A stretch of 64,000 nt of DNA from Salinispora mooreana (GCF_000379065.1 NZ_KB900614.1:3059988-3123987); one strand, 5' to 3'; shown: positions 8,781 through 17,485, counted from the first letter of the stretch. The notes: generated by a model from the sequence alone, not told the origin. Program-made: numbers and translations.

Positions 8781-9970
8781 CCCCGAACCAGCCCACACCC
8801 CTCCCGCTCGACCTCGACTACCTACGCCACGTCCTGGTGGAGCTACTGGAGATCCCGAGCCCGTCCGGGCGCACCGACCACGTACAGCAGTACGTGGGCG
8901 AGCGGCTGGCGGCGCTCGGGATCCCGTCCACGCTGACCCGACGCGGCGCGCTCAGCGCCTACCTGCCGGGCCCCCGGACGACTGGGGCCGACCGAGCGAT
9001 CGTGGTGCACACCGATGTCATCGGCGGGATGGTGAAGCGGCTCAAGGAGAACGGGCGGCTGGAACTCCAGCCGATCGGCACACACAGCGCACGCTTCGCC
9101 GAAGGCGCCCACGTACGGGTCTTCACCGACCACCTGGATCGGGTGGTCACCGGTCAGGTGCTGCCGCTGAAGGCCAGTGGGCACCGCTACAACGACGCGG
9201 TGGACTCCCAGGGCATCGGCTGGGAGCTGGTCGAGGTCCGGGTGGACGAACCGGTGGATGATGTCGCCGGCCTCCGCGCGCTGGGGGTGGACGTGGGTGA
9301 CTTCGTGGCGCTCCTACCCAACCCGCAGGTCACCCCCGCCGGATACGTGAAGTCCCGCCATCTGGACGACAAGGCGGGCGTGGCGGCGGTGCTGACCGCC
9401 TGCAAGGCGTTGGTTGACGCCGGAGTCACCCCGGCGGTCAGTGCACACCTGTTGATCACGGTCACGGAGGAGATCGGCCACGGCGCCTCACACGGGCTGG
9501 ATCCGGATGTAGCCGAGATCGTCTCGGTGGACGCGGCCGTGGTCGCCCCCGGCCAGCAGTCCCGGGAGGACGCGGCGACCCTGGCGATGGGCGACGGGGT
9601 GGGTCCGTTCGACTACCACCTGACCCGCAACCTGGCGGCGATCGCCCGCGAGAACGGCGTCGACCTGGTCCGTGATGTCTTCGACAACTACCGTTCCGAT
9701 GTCGCGGCGGCGGTCGAGGCCGGAGCGCACGCCCGGGTGGCGCTGCTCGGGTTCGGGGTGGACGCCACCCACGGCCATGAGCGCACTCACCTGGACGGGC
9801 TACGCCATCTGACCCAGCTGCTCTGCCTCTACCTCCAGAGCGACCTGGTCTTCCCGGAGTGGGATGCGGAGCCCGCGGGTGAGCTCGCGAACTTCCCGTC
9901 GCTGGCCGTGCAACCCGCGCAGGAGGACGGACCGCGCCAGGGCCCGATCGGCCTGCACCGCCGCGCCTGA
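8777..9970 (+). CDS. M42 family metallopeptidase of the NAGGN osmoprotectant cluster
   Basis: A 397-residue dinuclear-metal aminopeptidase-like protein of family M42. The metal and catalytic residues are visible in order: HTD (near residue 78), SRHLDDKAG with its aspartate, the glutamate pair in TVTEEIGHG, SVDAAV with its aspartate, and a late histidine in DATHGHERTH. It starts within the ngg stop (ATGA overlap), so it is co-translated with the NAGGN enzymes. A dedicated M42 peptidase is a standard member of NAGGN clusters. Its role is not established; turnover of the dipeptide when salt stress ends is a reasonable inference. Confidence 0.85.
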   Translation: MTPNQPTPLPLDLDYLRHVLVELLEIPSPSGRTDHVQQYVGERLAALGIPSTLTRRGALSAYLPGPRTTGADRAIVVHTDVIGGMVKRLKENGRLELQPIGTHSARFAEGAHVRVFTDHLDRVVTGQVLPLKASGHRYNDAVDSQGIGWELVEVRVDEPVDDVAGLRALGVDVGDFVALLPNPQVTPAGYVKSRHLDDKAGVAAVLTACKALVDAGVTPAVSAHLLITVTEEIGHGASHGLDPDVAEIVSVDAAVVAPGQQSREDAATLAMGDGVGPFDYHLTRNLAAIARENGVDLVRDVFDNYRSDVAAAVEAGAHARVALLGFGVDATHGHERTHLDGLRHLTQLLCLYLQSDLVFPEWDAEPAGELANFPSLAVQPAQEDGPRQGPIGLHRRA

Positions 9971-10052
9971 GGACGCCCCCACCCGGCCGGACCAGCACTG
10001 GCGGACTTCGCGAATCCGATTCGCCGCCCCGCCAGCTTGTGATCGAAATCCG

Positions 10053-10082
10053 TTGCCCCGGACCCAGCGCTCTGGATAGCGT
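10053..10082 (+). promoter_or_regulatory. Promoter of the 10.1 kb RNA element
   Basis: TTGCCC (10053-10058) and TAGCGT (10077-10082) are spaced by 18 bases, a good match to a vegetative actinobacterial promoter. The transcript would start near 10089, just before the extended Shine-Dalgarno sequence, and well after the M42 stop at 9970. Confidence 0.5.
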
Positions 10083-10087
10083 GACGG

Positions 10088-10310
10088 TACACGGGAAAGG
10101 AGGTGGTCCAGACTTGTATAGCAATCGGACTCGTGAGGTGGCTGCCCGCTAGCCGCTGTCCTCGACAGTCGCCCACCCCGCCGGGTGGGCAGCAAAGATC
10201 GTCGAGACCGTGTGGCAGCGGTGCGGCGAATCCATGACAGCCACCCGACCCCCGGGGTGCCGGCCCAGTCCAGCCGGCCCGCGCGTCAGCGCGGAAGCCC
10301 CGGGGGTCGT
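10088..10310 (+). ncRNA. Candidate structured RNA with extended Shine-Dalgarno (no named family recognised)
   Basis: This fills most of the 447-base gene-free gap before RNase Z. It opens with AAAGGAGGTGGTCC (10096-10109), able to pair with the 3' end of 16S rRNA over 14 positions with one G-U pair. Hairpins follow: CTGTC/GACAG at 10156-10168 and an 8-bp stem GCCCACCC/GGGTGGGC at 10171-10190. A three-way junction comes next: an 11-bp closing stem (10247-10257 with 10298-10308) holds two perfect 6-bp stems (10259-10264/10273-10278, and CCGCGC/GCGCGG at 10279-10294 capped by GTCA). I do not recognise an Rfam family. It could be a leader controlling rnz, a small mRNA, or a free regulatory RNA. 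Confidence 0.5.
10114..10152 (+). CDS. Possible 12-residue leader peptide
   Basis: A TTG codon lies 10 bases after the very strong AGGAGG at 10098-10103 and opens a frame of 12 codons ending in TAG, reading (M)YSNRTREVAAR. An in-frame GTG at 10081 would give a longer form, but it lies before the Shine-Dalgarno and the expected RNA start. Nothing about function can be said. The peptide, or ribosome occupancy on it, could control folding of the downstream hairpins. Confidence 0.35.
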   Translation: MYSNRTREVAAR

Positions 10311-10417
10311 TCATTCCCCGGCAGTGCCAGTGCGGTCCGCACCACCAAGACGGTTCGCGCAGCCGAGACAGTCCGAGCCGGGGCAATCCAGCCGGTCAGC
10401 TCAGTCGGGAGGGCGGC

Positions 10418-11347
10418 ATGTCGATGCGGGAACTGGTGGTGCTCGGGACGGCCAGCCAGACGCCGACCCGCGCCCGAAACCACAACGGGTATGTCCTGCG
10501 CTGGGACGACGAGGTAATCCTCTTCGATCCGGGTGAGGGTAGCCAGCGGCAGTTGCTGTACAGCACGGTGACCGCCACCGACCTGACCCGGATCTGTGTC
10601 ACGCACTTCCACGGCGACCACTGCCTCGGGCTTCCCGGCACGATTCAGCGGCTCTCCCTGGACCGGGTGCCCCACCCGGTCGCGGTCCATTTTCCGGCAG
10701 GCGGTACCGAGTACTTCGCCCGGCTGCGGCACGCGTCGAGTTTTTACGAGACCGCCGAGCTGGCAGTCGCGCCGGTTGACACGGACGGGCAGCAGATCGC
10801 GATCCGCGGCGGCACGCTGGAGGCCCGCCGGCTCCGGCACCCCGTCGAGACCTACGGGTACCGGCTCATTGAGCCGGACGGGCACCGGATGTTGCCGGAG
10901 CGGCTCGCCGCCCACGGTATCGCCGGCCCGGCCATCGGCGAGCTGCTGCGCATCGGCCACCTCGACGTGGCGGGACACCGCGTCACCCGGGAGCAGATGA
11001 GTGTGCCGCGGCCGGGCCAGCGGTTCGCGTTCGTCATGGACACCGGCCTCTGCGACGCGGTGTACGCCCTCGCCGACAAGGCCGACCTCCTGGTCATCGA
11101 GGCCACCTTCCTGGCCTCGGAGGCCGCGCTCGCCGCCGAGGTGGGGCACCTCACCGCGGGGCAGGCGGCGCAGGTCGCCACCGAGTGCGGGGTACGCCGC
11201 CTCGTGCTCACCCACTTCTCCCAGCGCTACCCGGACCTGAGCCGCTTTGTCGCCGAGGCCCGGGAGCACTTCGCGGGTGATCTGGTGGTCGCCGAGGACC
11301 TGATGACCGTGCCGGTCCCGCCTCGACGGGTACCCTCGGCACGGTGA
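10418..11347 (+). CDS. rnz: Ribonuclease Z
   Basis: A zinc-dependent metallo-beta-lactamase-fold endonuclease that trims tRNA 3' ends, important where CCA is not encoded, as for the tRNA at 18595. The protein has 309 residues with the signature HFHGDH at 63-68, the glycine-rich [10 protein letters not shown] after it, and later histidine motifs including [10 protein letters not shown] and [15 protein letters not shown] precedes the ATG at 10418; a second ATG two codons on is possible. The stop overlaps the next gene's GTG by 4 bases, so the two are translationally coupled. Confidence 0.9.
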   Translation: MSMRELVVLGTASQTPTRARNHNGYVLRWDDEVILFDPGEGSQRQLLYSTVTATDLTRICVTHFHGDHCLGLPGTIQRLSLDRVPHPVAVHFPAGGTEYFARLRHASSFYETAELAVAPVDTDGQQIAIRGGTLEARRLRHPVETYGYRLIEPDGHRMLPERLAAHGIAGPAIGELLRIGHLDVAGHRVTREQMSVPRPGQRFAFVMDTGLCDAVYALADKADLLVIEATFLASEAALAAEVGHLTAGQAAQVATECGVRRLVLTHFSQRYPDLSRFVAEAREHFAGDLVVAEDLMTVPVPPRRVPSAR

Positions 11348-11853
11348 CTGTCACGCTCCGCCCCGGGAGGGCGGACGACCTGCTCGCGGTCGGGGCGCTA
11401 CACCAACGTTCCCGAGCCGCCGCCTACGCCCCCTTCCTGACCACCGAGACGCTGGCCGAGCCGACCCCGGCGGCGCTGGGGCAGTACTGGCATGAACGTT
11501 GGAGCCACGAGCGGGCCGACCACCTGCTGACCGTGGCGGAACGGGACAGCCAGCTGGTCGGCTTCAGTTACCTGGGCCCGGACGACCAAAGGGACCCCGC
11601 CACCGGGCTGCTCCACGCGGTCCACCTGGAGCCGGCGGAGCGGGGCCGCGGGCTGGGCCGGATGCTGATGGCCGCCGCCCTGGCCGAGATGCGCGCCCGT
11701 GGCTGGCGAGTCGCGGCGCTCTGGGTGTTGCGGCAGAACGGGCCGGCCCGTCGCTTCTACGAGCAGGGCGGGTGGCGGCCGACCGGCGTCACCGAAGAAG
11801 AACTGGTCGGCTCGACCCCCGCCGTACTGCTCCGCTACCGGCGGGAGTTGTAG
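11344..11853 (+). CDS. GNAT family N-acetyltransferase
   Basis: A 169-residue single-domain GCN5-related acetyltransferase. The acetyl-CoA binding motif A is visible as [16 protein letters not shown], followed by [19 protein letters not shown], typical of small-molecule or protein N-terminal acetylating members. It begins inside the rnz stop codon (GTGA overlap). The substrate is not readable from sequence. Confidence 0.8.
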   Translation: MTVTLRPGRADDLLAVGALHQRSRAAAYAPFLTTETLAEPTPAALGQYWHERWSHERADHLLTVAERDSQLVGFSYLGPDDQRDPATGLLHAVHLEPAERGRGLGRMLMAAALAEMRARGWRVAALWVLRQNGPARRFYEQGGWRPTGVTEEELVGSTPAVLLRYRREL

Positions 11854-11872
11854 CTCCGGTAGGACGAGGTGT

Positions 11873-11918
11873 CCGGCAGGGCCCCTGCCCACGCCCAGGT
11901 CGGCGAGGGCCCTGCCGG
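11873..11918. terminator. Bidirectional terminator between the GNAT gene and cbs
   Basis: A perfect 12-bp inverted repeat, CCGGCAGGGCCC (11873-11884) with GGGCCCTGCCGG (11907-11918), and a 22-base loop sit between two convergent genes. Confidence 0.6.
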
Positions 11919-11933
11919 CTGACCCAGCCTCCG

Positions 11934-13304
11934 TCAGTGGGAACCGAGGTGGGCGAGCAGGTCCTGCCGGGTGAGAACCCCCTTCGGTTTGCCATCGATC
12001 AGCACCAGAGCGGCGTCAGACTTCTCCAACAGGGCCACCGCCTCGCTGACCGGCTGCCCGCCGCCGATCATCGGCAGTGGCGCGGCCATGTGCCGCTCGA
12101 TGGTGTCGTGCAGCTGCGCCTGGCCGGTGAAGAGCGCGTCGAGCAGGTCCCGCTCCGCGACCGACCCGGCCACCTCGCCGGTTACCACCGGCGGTTCGGC
12201 CTTCAGTACCGGCAGCTGGGAGACGCCGTACTCGCGCAGGTAGTCGATCGCGTCGCGGATCGTCTCGGTCGGGTGCACGTGCACCAGCTCCGGCAGCCCA
12301 CCCGGCTTGCCAGCGAGCGTCTCGGCGATGGTCGGCTCGCTGCCAGAGTTGTCCAGGAAGCCGTATCGGGCCATCCACGAGTCGTTGAAAATCTTGGACA
12401 GGTAGCCGCGCCCCCCGTCCGGCAGCAGCACCACGATCACGTCGTCCGGACCGGCCGCACGGGCCACCTCCAGCCCCGCGACGACCGCCATCCCGCAGGA
12501 GCCACCGACCAGCAGCCCCTCGGTCCGGGCCAGCCGGCGGGTCATCTCGAACGACGCCTTGTCGGAGACCTCAACGATCCCGTCGGCGATCTCCCGGTCG
12601 TAGGTCTCCGGCCAGAAGTCCTCACCAACCCCCTCGACCAGGTACGGCCGCCCGGTGCCACCGGAGTAGACCGACCCCTCCGGGTCAGCGCCGATCACCT
12701 TGACCCGGCCCGCCGACGCTTCCTTCAGGTAGCGCCCGACACCGGAGATCGTGCCACCGGTACCGACCCCCGCGACGAAGTGGGTGATCCGACCCTCCGT
12801 CTGCGCCCACAGCTCCGGGCCGGTGGTCTCGTAGTGGGAGCGGGGGTTTGCCGGGTGGGCGTACTGGTTGGGCTTCCAGGCGCCGGGGATCTCCCGGGCC
12901 AGGCGATCGGAGACGTTGTAGTAGGAGCGGGGATCCGCGGGCGCGACAGCGGTCGGGCAGACGACCACCTCGGCGCCGTATGCACGCAGCACGTCCTGCT
13001 TGTCCTGGCTGACCTTGTCCGGGCAGACGAAGACGCACCGATAGCCTTTGAGCTGGGCTACCAGCGCCAGCCCGACCCCGGTGTTTCCACTGGTCGGCTC
13101 GACGATCGTGCCGCCCGGCCGGAGGATCCCCGCCTGCTCGGCGTCCTCCACCATGCGCAGGGCGATCCGATCCTTGACCGACCCGCCGGGATTGACGTAC
13201 TCCACCTTCACCAGGACGGTCGCCTGGATGCCCTCGGTCACGTTGCGCAGGCGTACCAGCGGAGTGTTCCCGATCAACTCGACGACGTTGTCGTAGTACT
13301 GCAC
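11934..13304 (-). CDS. cbs: Cystathionine beta-synthase
   Basis: A PLP enzyme joining homocysteine with serine to form cystathionine, the first step of reverse transsulfuration. The protein has 456 residues: a catalytic domain with PLP Lys44 in GGSVKDRIA, EPTSGNTGVGL, and the phosphate loop GVGTGGTISG, then two CBS modules from about residue 335 to the end. The full CBS-pair tail distinguishes it from plain cysteine synthase. The start is a GTG at 13304, preceded by GGAGGAGAAGG about 11 bases upstream. With metB at 2445-3587 the window holds enzymes for both directions between homocysteine and cysteine. Confidence 0.9.
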   Translation of the reverse strand: MQYYDNVVELIGNTPLVRLRNVTEGIQATVLVKVEYVNPGGSVKDRIALRMVEDAEQAGILRPGGTIVEPTSGNTGVGLALVAQLKGYRCVFVCPDKVSQDKQDVLRAYGAEVVVCPTAVAPADPRSYYNVSDRLAREIPGAWKPNQYAHPANPRSHYETTGPELWAQTEGRITHFVAGVGTGGTISGVGRYLKEASAGRVKVIGADPEGSVYSGGTGRPYLVEGVGEDFWPETYDREIADGIVEVSDKASFEMTRRLARTEGLLVGGSCGMAVVAGLEVARAAGPDDVIVVLLPDGGRGYLSKIFNDSWMARYGFLDNSGSEPTIAETLAGKPGGLPELVHVHPTETIRDAIDYLREYGVSQLPVLKAEPPVVTGEVAGSVAERDLLDALFTGQAQLHDTIERHMAAPLPMIGGGQPVSEAVALLEKSDAALVLIDGKPKGVLTRQDLLAHLGSH

Positions 13305-13385
13305 CTGGTTGTGCCCTTCTCCTCCGGTGCCGCCGGATGGCGGCCGGGCAGACGAATACGGATGTCGCGCTCAGCCTACGTCCCG

Positions 13386-13742
13386 TCAGCCCGCCATCTC
13401 GCCCGGGACGACCGAAGCCTGCCGTGCCTCCCACTCCAGAAACCGCTCGGTCTCGGCGAGTACGCTGCCGGCGAGCCAGGTGACCATGACCGCGTCGTCG
13501 GCCAGCCCGAGCAGCGCCAGCCCAAGCTCCGGCAGCACATCGACCGGCGAGACGATGTACGCCGCGGCGGCGGTCATCAGCGCCAGCCGAAGGCCCCCGT
13601 CATACCGTCCCCGGACGGTCGCCAGGATCATCCGAGGCAGCGCCGCCACCCGCGCCCCAACTCCGGGCCCACCTCGTACGCCGACCACGAGCGCCCGGGC
13701 CAACGCGAGAAACGCCGCCCGTCGGTGCAGTGTCTTCCCCAT
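13386..13742 (-). CDS. DUF1232 (YkvA-like) membrane protein
   Basis: A 118-residue protein with the DUF1232 core YIVSPVDVLPE and LGLADDAVM, which lies in and after one hydrophobic segment. The ATG at 13742 follows GGAAGGAG. The function of the family is unknown. It reads in the same direction as cbs, 81 bases upstream of it. Confidence 0.75.
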   Translation of the reverse strand: MGKTLHRRAAFLALARALVVGVRGGPGVGARVAALPRMILATVRGRYDGGLRLALMTAAAAYIVSPVDVLPELGLALLGLADDAVMVTWLAGSVLAETERFLEWEARQASVVPGEMAG

Positions 13743-13851
13743 CTGCTCACTCCTTCCCCTACGCCAGCGTGCCGCCCCGGCACAAGCCGGCCTGGTGCCG
13801 TTCCCGGCAGCAGGGAGCCGTCACGGCGCGGTGTTCGGTGGCGGGTTCGCG

Positions 13852-13863
13852 TAATGTCGGTGC
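13852..13863 (+). promoter_or_regulatory. Leaderless promoter of the first SGNH hydrolase gene
   Basis: TAATGT at 13852-13857 lies exactly 6 bases before the ATG at 13864, with no Shine-Dalgarno sequence between. Confidence 0.6.
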
Positions 13864-14949
13864 ATGGGGATCGCTGATTCCGTTGTCCCGGCCGGTCCAC
13901 GCTGGCAGGTCGCCTGGCGCGTCACCCGACTGGTCGTGCTCGGCGCGGTCACCACGGCCGCCGCCGCCGCGACCGCGGGCGGTGTCCTGATCGGCCAGGC
14001 CCGGCAGGCGCGACGAAGCATCCCGCCGGCCGAGGCACCGCCACCGCGCTGCGATGGAGTCTACGGGGCAAAGCTGCCCGGCCCAGCGGTCACCATGGTC
14101 GTACTGGGCGACTCCTGCGCGGCCGGCTACGGCGTGCACCGCCGGCGGGAAACCCCGGGCGCGCTGCTCGCCACCGGGGCTTCCCGCCGGCTACACCGAC
14201 CGGTCCGGCTGCACCGGTTCGCCGTGGTGGGGGCGCTCTCCGCCGTGCTGCGCCACCAGGTCGAGGCGGCGCTCGAAGCCCGACCCGACGTCGCTGTCAT
14301 CCTGATCGGCGGTAACGATGTCACCAACCGCACCCCGCCCGCCGTGGCCGTGCGTTACCTGATCGAGGCGGTGACCACGCTTCGCGCCGCTGGCTGTGCG
14401 GTGGTCGTCGGCACCTGCCCGGACCTGGGGGCGATCCGCCCCATCCAGCCGCCACTGCGCTGGCTCGCCCGCCGCTGGAGTCGCCAGCTCGCCGCCGCCC
14501 AGACGGTCGCCGTGGTCGAGGCGGGCGGCGCGACGGTCTCGCTCGGCGACCTACTCGGACCCCGGTTCACCGCCGAGCCGGGCCGAATGTTCGCGTGGGA
14601 CCGATTCCACCCGTCGGCTGAGGGCTACGCGATGGCCGCGGCAGCGCTGCTGCCGACGGTCCTCTCCGCCCTCGGGGCAGGGCCGGAGCGGGGGGCTGAG
14701 CCAGCACGGACCCGAGGCGTACGGTCGCTGCCGGAGGCCGCCCAGGAGGCAGCGCGGCACGCGGGGACCGAGGTCAGCGGCGCCCAGGTTCGGGGCCACG
14801 ACCGCGGTCCGGCGGGCCGGTGGGCGCAGCTGCGCCGACGGGCCTTCTTCGGTGCCGTGACCCAGTCCGACCCGGTCGTGGACCCACCCCCCAGTGGAGG
14901 GGATGGCATGCAGGAGCGGAGCAATGAGCACGGGGTGGTGGCACCGTGA
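13864..14949 (+). CDS. SGNH/GDSL hydrolase family protein, N-terminally anchored
   Basis: An esterase-fold protein of 361 residues with one hydrophobic N-terminal segment (about 22-45), suggesting a membrane anchor or uncleaved signal. The catalytic blocks are present: GDSCAAG with the nucleophile Ser84, GGNDVT, and the late Asp-His in DRFHPSAEGY. The roughly 85 residues after the hydrolase domain are charged and low in structure and have no counterpart in the next gene. It is followed by a paralogue with a 4-base overlap. Substrates of such actinobacterial SGNH pairs are not known to me; cell-envelope lipid or glycan esters are plausible. Confidence 0.75.
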   Translation: MGIADSVVPAGPRWQVAWRVTRLVVLGAVTTAAAAATAGGVLIGQARQARRSIPPAEAPPPRCDGVYGAKLPGPAVTMVVLGDSCAAGYGVHRRRETPGALLATGASRRLHRPVRLHRFAVVGALSAVLRHQVEAALEARPDVAVILIGGNDVTNRTPPAVAVRYLIEAVTTLRAAGCAVVVGTCPDLGAIRPIQPPLRWLARRWSRQLAAAQTVAVVEAGGATVSLGDLLGPRFTAEPGRMFAWDRFHPSAEGYAMAAAALLPTVLSALGAGPERGAEPARTRGVRSLPEAAQEAARHAGTEVSGAQVRGHDRGPAGRWAQLRRRAFFGAVTQSDPVVDPPPSGGDGMQERSNEHGVVAP

Positions 14950-15758
14950 CCGGCCGCTTCCGCTCGGGCCTCTCCCGTCGGCTCGGGCGGGCCACGGCCG
15001 GCTGCTTCGTCGCCGCGGCGGTGGGGGGTGCCGCCCTCCTCACTGGACAGGCATTCGCCGCCCGACACCGGCGCTACGCCCAACCCGAGCTGGGGCTCGC
15101 CCTGCGCGCCACGGTCGGCCAAGCCGACGCTCCCCCGCTGCGGCTCGTGCTTCTCGGGGACTCGTCCGCGGTCGGGGTCGGCGTGCGCCGGCTGGCGGAG
15201 ACCGTCGGTGGTCAACTCGCCTACCTGCTCGCTGAGGGGCCGGCCGGGCGGCTGGTGCACCTCTCCAGCGTGGGCGTCTCGGGCTCCCGCTCCGCGGATC
15301 TGGCCACCCAGGTCGCTCGGGCGCTGCTCGGGGAGCGACCCGACGTGGCGGTGATCCTGATTGGCACGAACGACGCCACCACTCTCCATCGATCGACTGA
15401 CGCCGCTGCCTGCCTCGGGGTCACGGTGCACCGGCTCCGTGCGGCGCGGGTCGAGGTCGTGGTCGGGACCTGCCCCGACCTCGGCGCGGTACGCGCGATC
15501 GCGCCCCCGCTACGGCACCTGGTCGGCTGGTCCGGTCGGCGGACGGCGCGCGCACAGACCCTCGCGGTGCTCACCGCCGGTGGGACGGTGGTGGATCTCG
15601 CCACTGAGGCCGGTCCAGTCTTCCGCGCCGATGCGGGCACGTTCTGCCACGACGGCTTCCACCCGTCCGCCGACGGGTACCGGGTCTGGGCGCACGCTCT
15701 CTTCCCCGCGGTTGCCGCTGCCGCGACGATGGCGGCTCGGCACGGTCGGCCGCGGTGA
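14946..15758 (+). CDS. SGNH/GDSL hydrolase family protein, second tandem copy
   Basis: A 270-residue paralogue of the preceding gene, starting at GTG inside its stop (GTGA). It has an N-terminal hydrophobic segment (about 17-40), the nucleophile block GDSSAVG (Ser73), GTND in place of the first copy's GGND, the shared VVVGTCPDLGA, and the catalytic Asp-His in DGFHPSADGY. It lacks the long charged tail of the first copy. Coupling implies that the two proteins are made together. Confidence 0.75.
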   Translation: MTGRFRSGLSRRLGRATAGCFVAAAVGGAALLTGQAFAARHRRYAQPELGLALRATVGQADAPPLRLVLLGDSSAVGVGVRRLAETVGGQLAYLLAEGPAGRLVHLSSVGVSGSRSADLATQVARALLGERPDVAVILIGTNDATTLHRSTDAAACLGVTVHRLRAARVEVVVGTCPDLGAVRAIAPPLRHLVGWSGRRTARAQTLAVLTAGGTVVDLATEAGPVFRADAGTFCHDGFHPSADGYRVWAHALFPAVAAAATMAARHGRPR

Positions 15759-15804
15759 CATTTCGCGGGTCCGGCACCGCTTCCGGCCGATGTTACTGAC
15801 CGAT

Positions 15805-15816
15805 TAGGTTTGGCCC
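15805..15816 (+). promoter_or_regulatory. Leaderless promoter of the thiolase gene
   Basis: TAGGTT at 15805-15810 followed by 6 bases and the ATG at 15817; no Shine-Dalgarno. Confidence 0.6.
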
Positions 15817-17079
15817 ATGCCGATTGAGTCGTCCCGCGACGCTGTCATCGTCGCCACCGCCCGCTCCCCCATCGGCCGGGCCCGCAAGGGGTCCCTGCGC
15901 GAGTTCCGCCCCGATGACCTCACCGCCACCATCGTGCAGGCCGCCCTGGACAAGATCCCCCAGCTCGACCGGAGTGAGATCGACGATCTGTACCTGGGCT
16001 GTGGTCTGCCCGGCGGTGAGCAAGGCTTCAACCTGGCCCGCGTGGTCGCCACCCTGATGGGGCACGACGACCTGCCCGGAGCCACCCTGACCCGCTACTG
16101 CGCCTCGTCCCTGCAGACCACGCGGATGGCGATGCATGCGATCCGGGCAGGCGAGGGTGACATCTTCGTCTCCGCCGGCGTCGAGACCGTCTCCCGGCAC
16201 GCCCGGGGCACCTCCGACGGTCTGCCGCCGGAGGCACAGACGCTGGTCGGTGGGGGCTGGGAGAACCCCCGCTTCAGCGCCGCGCGGGAGCGTTCGACGG
16301 CACGCGCCAAGGGCGGGGCCGAGGTGTGGACGGACCCGCGTGACTCCGGCGACCTGCCCGACATCTACCTGGCCATGGGGCAGACCGCGGAGAACCTGGC
16401 CCAGATCCACGGCGTGACCCGGGCCGAGATGGACGAGTTCGGCGTACGCAGTCAGAACCGCGCCGAGCAGGCGATCGCTGCGGGGTTCTGGGCTCGGGAG
16501 ATCACCCCGGTGACCACCCCGGACGGCACCGTGGTCAGCGCCGACGACGGTCCCCGACCCGGTGTCACCCTCTCCGCCGTCGCTCAGCTGGATCCGGTCT
16601 TCCGGCCCGACGGCCGGATCACCGCCGGCAACTGCTGCCCCCTCAACGACGGCGCCGCCGCCGTAGTGGTCATGAGCGCGCAGCGGGCGAGTGAGCTCGG
16701 GGTCACCCCCCTGGCGCGAATCGTCTCGACCGGCGTGACCGCACTCTCGCCGGAGATCATGGGACTCGGCCCGGTCGAGGCGTCGAAGCAGGCCCTGAAG
16801 CGGGCTGGGATGACCATTGGCGACGTGGACCTGGTGGAGATCAACGAGGCCTTCGCCGCACAGGTGATCCCCTCCTACCGACAGCTGGGCATAGCGGAGG
16901 AGAAGCTGAACGTGATGGGCGGTGCCATCGCCGTCGGTCACCCGTTCGGCATGACCGGCGCGCGGATCACCGGCACCCTGCTCAACGCCCTGAGGTGGCA
17001 CGACGCGACGATCGGCCTGGAGACGATGTGCGTCGGCGGCGGCCAGGGCATGGCCATGGTGATCGAACGTTTGAACTGA
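15817..17079 (+). CDS. Acetyl-CoA acyltransferase (thiolase)
   Basis: A 420-residue thiolase that cleaves 3-oxoacyl-CoA or condenses two acetyl-CoA. The three catalytic residues are present: Cys95 in LTRYCASSLQ, His375 in VGHPFGMTGAR and Cys405 in CVGGGQGMA. The HPFGMTG form resembles FadA-like degradative thiolases more than the HPxGASG biosynthetic form, but this is not decisive. Its position after cbs and SGNH genes matches the order around M. tuberculosis fadA3. A strong hairpin follows the stop. Confidence 0.85.
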   Translation: MPIESSRDAVIVATARSPIGRARKGSLREFRPDDLTATIVQAALDKIPQLDRSEIDDLYLGCGLPGGEQGFNLARVVATLMGHDDLPGATLTRYCASSLQTTRMAMHAIRAGEGDIFVSAGVETVSRHARGTSDGLPPEAQTLVGGGWENPRFSAARERSTARAKGGAEVWTDPRDSGDLPDIYLAMGQTAENLAQIHGVTRAEMDEFGVRSQNRAEQAIAAGFWAREITPVTTPDGTVVSADDGPRPGVTLSAVAQLDPVFRPDGRITAGNCCPLNDGAAAVVVMSAQRASELGVTPLARIVSTGVTALSPEIMGLGPVEASKQALKRAGMTIGDVDLVEINEAFAAQVIPSYRQLGIAEEKLNVMGGAIAVGHPFGMTGARITGTLLNALRWHDATIGLETMCVGGGQGMAMVIERLN

Positions 17080-17086
17080 GGTTTCG

Positions 17087-17113
17087 GGAGCCGGCCCGCT
17101 GTGGGCCGGCTCC
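17087..17113 (+). terminator. Terminator after the thiolase gene
   Basis: A perfect 11-bp stem, GGAGCCGGCCC (17087-17097) with GGGCCGGCTCC (17103-17113), and a 5-base loop start 7 bases after the stop codon. Confidence 0.7.
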
Positions 17114-17161
17114 GCTGGTGGCCCTCCACTGACTGCCCTCGGCGGGTCGCGCGGGCTACCC

Positions 17162-17485
17162 TCAGAGGGCCGCGCGGGTCGCCGTGACCACGCTGGTGGC
17201 CTGCGCGAGTACGGCGTCCGATGCCGTTGCGGCAAGCAGATCGGCCGTCACGACCCGCAGCTGATCCGGCAGGGCAAGGTCGTGATCGAGTCGGGGCACG
17301 ACCCGGCGCGGCCGCGCCTCAGCGTCGGCGGCCAGATTCGCGAGCTCCTGCACAAGCCGGTGCACGAGGTCGGCCCGGGAGACATTTCCGCCGGCAGCGC
17401 TGGCGGCCCACCGTGGCTGTTGCCAGTGCCCCACCTGGCGCACGATCAACTCCACCGTCCGCCTCAAGTCCCCGGCCTGGTCCAC
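17162..17485 (-). CDS. Conserved-looking small protein of unknown function
   Basis: A 107-residue, predominantly alpha-helical-looking protein without signal or membrane segments. It contains VRQVGHWQQPRW and VHRLVQELANLA. I do not recognise its family. Codon use is typical of the window, and a TAGACT box lies 7 bases before the GTG at 17485, which supports a real leaderless gene. It stands alone between two terminators. Confidence 0.6.
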   Translation of the reverse strand: MDQAGDLRRTVELIVRQVGHWQQPRWAASAAGGNVSRADLVHRLVQELANLAADAEARPRRVVPRLDHDLALPDQLRVVTADLLAATASDAVLAQATSVVTATRAAL

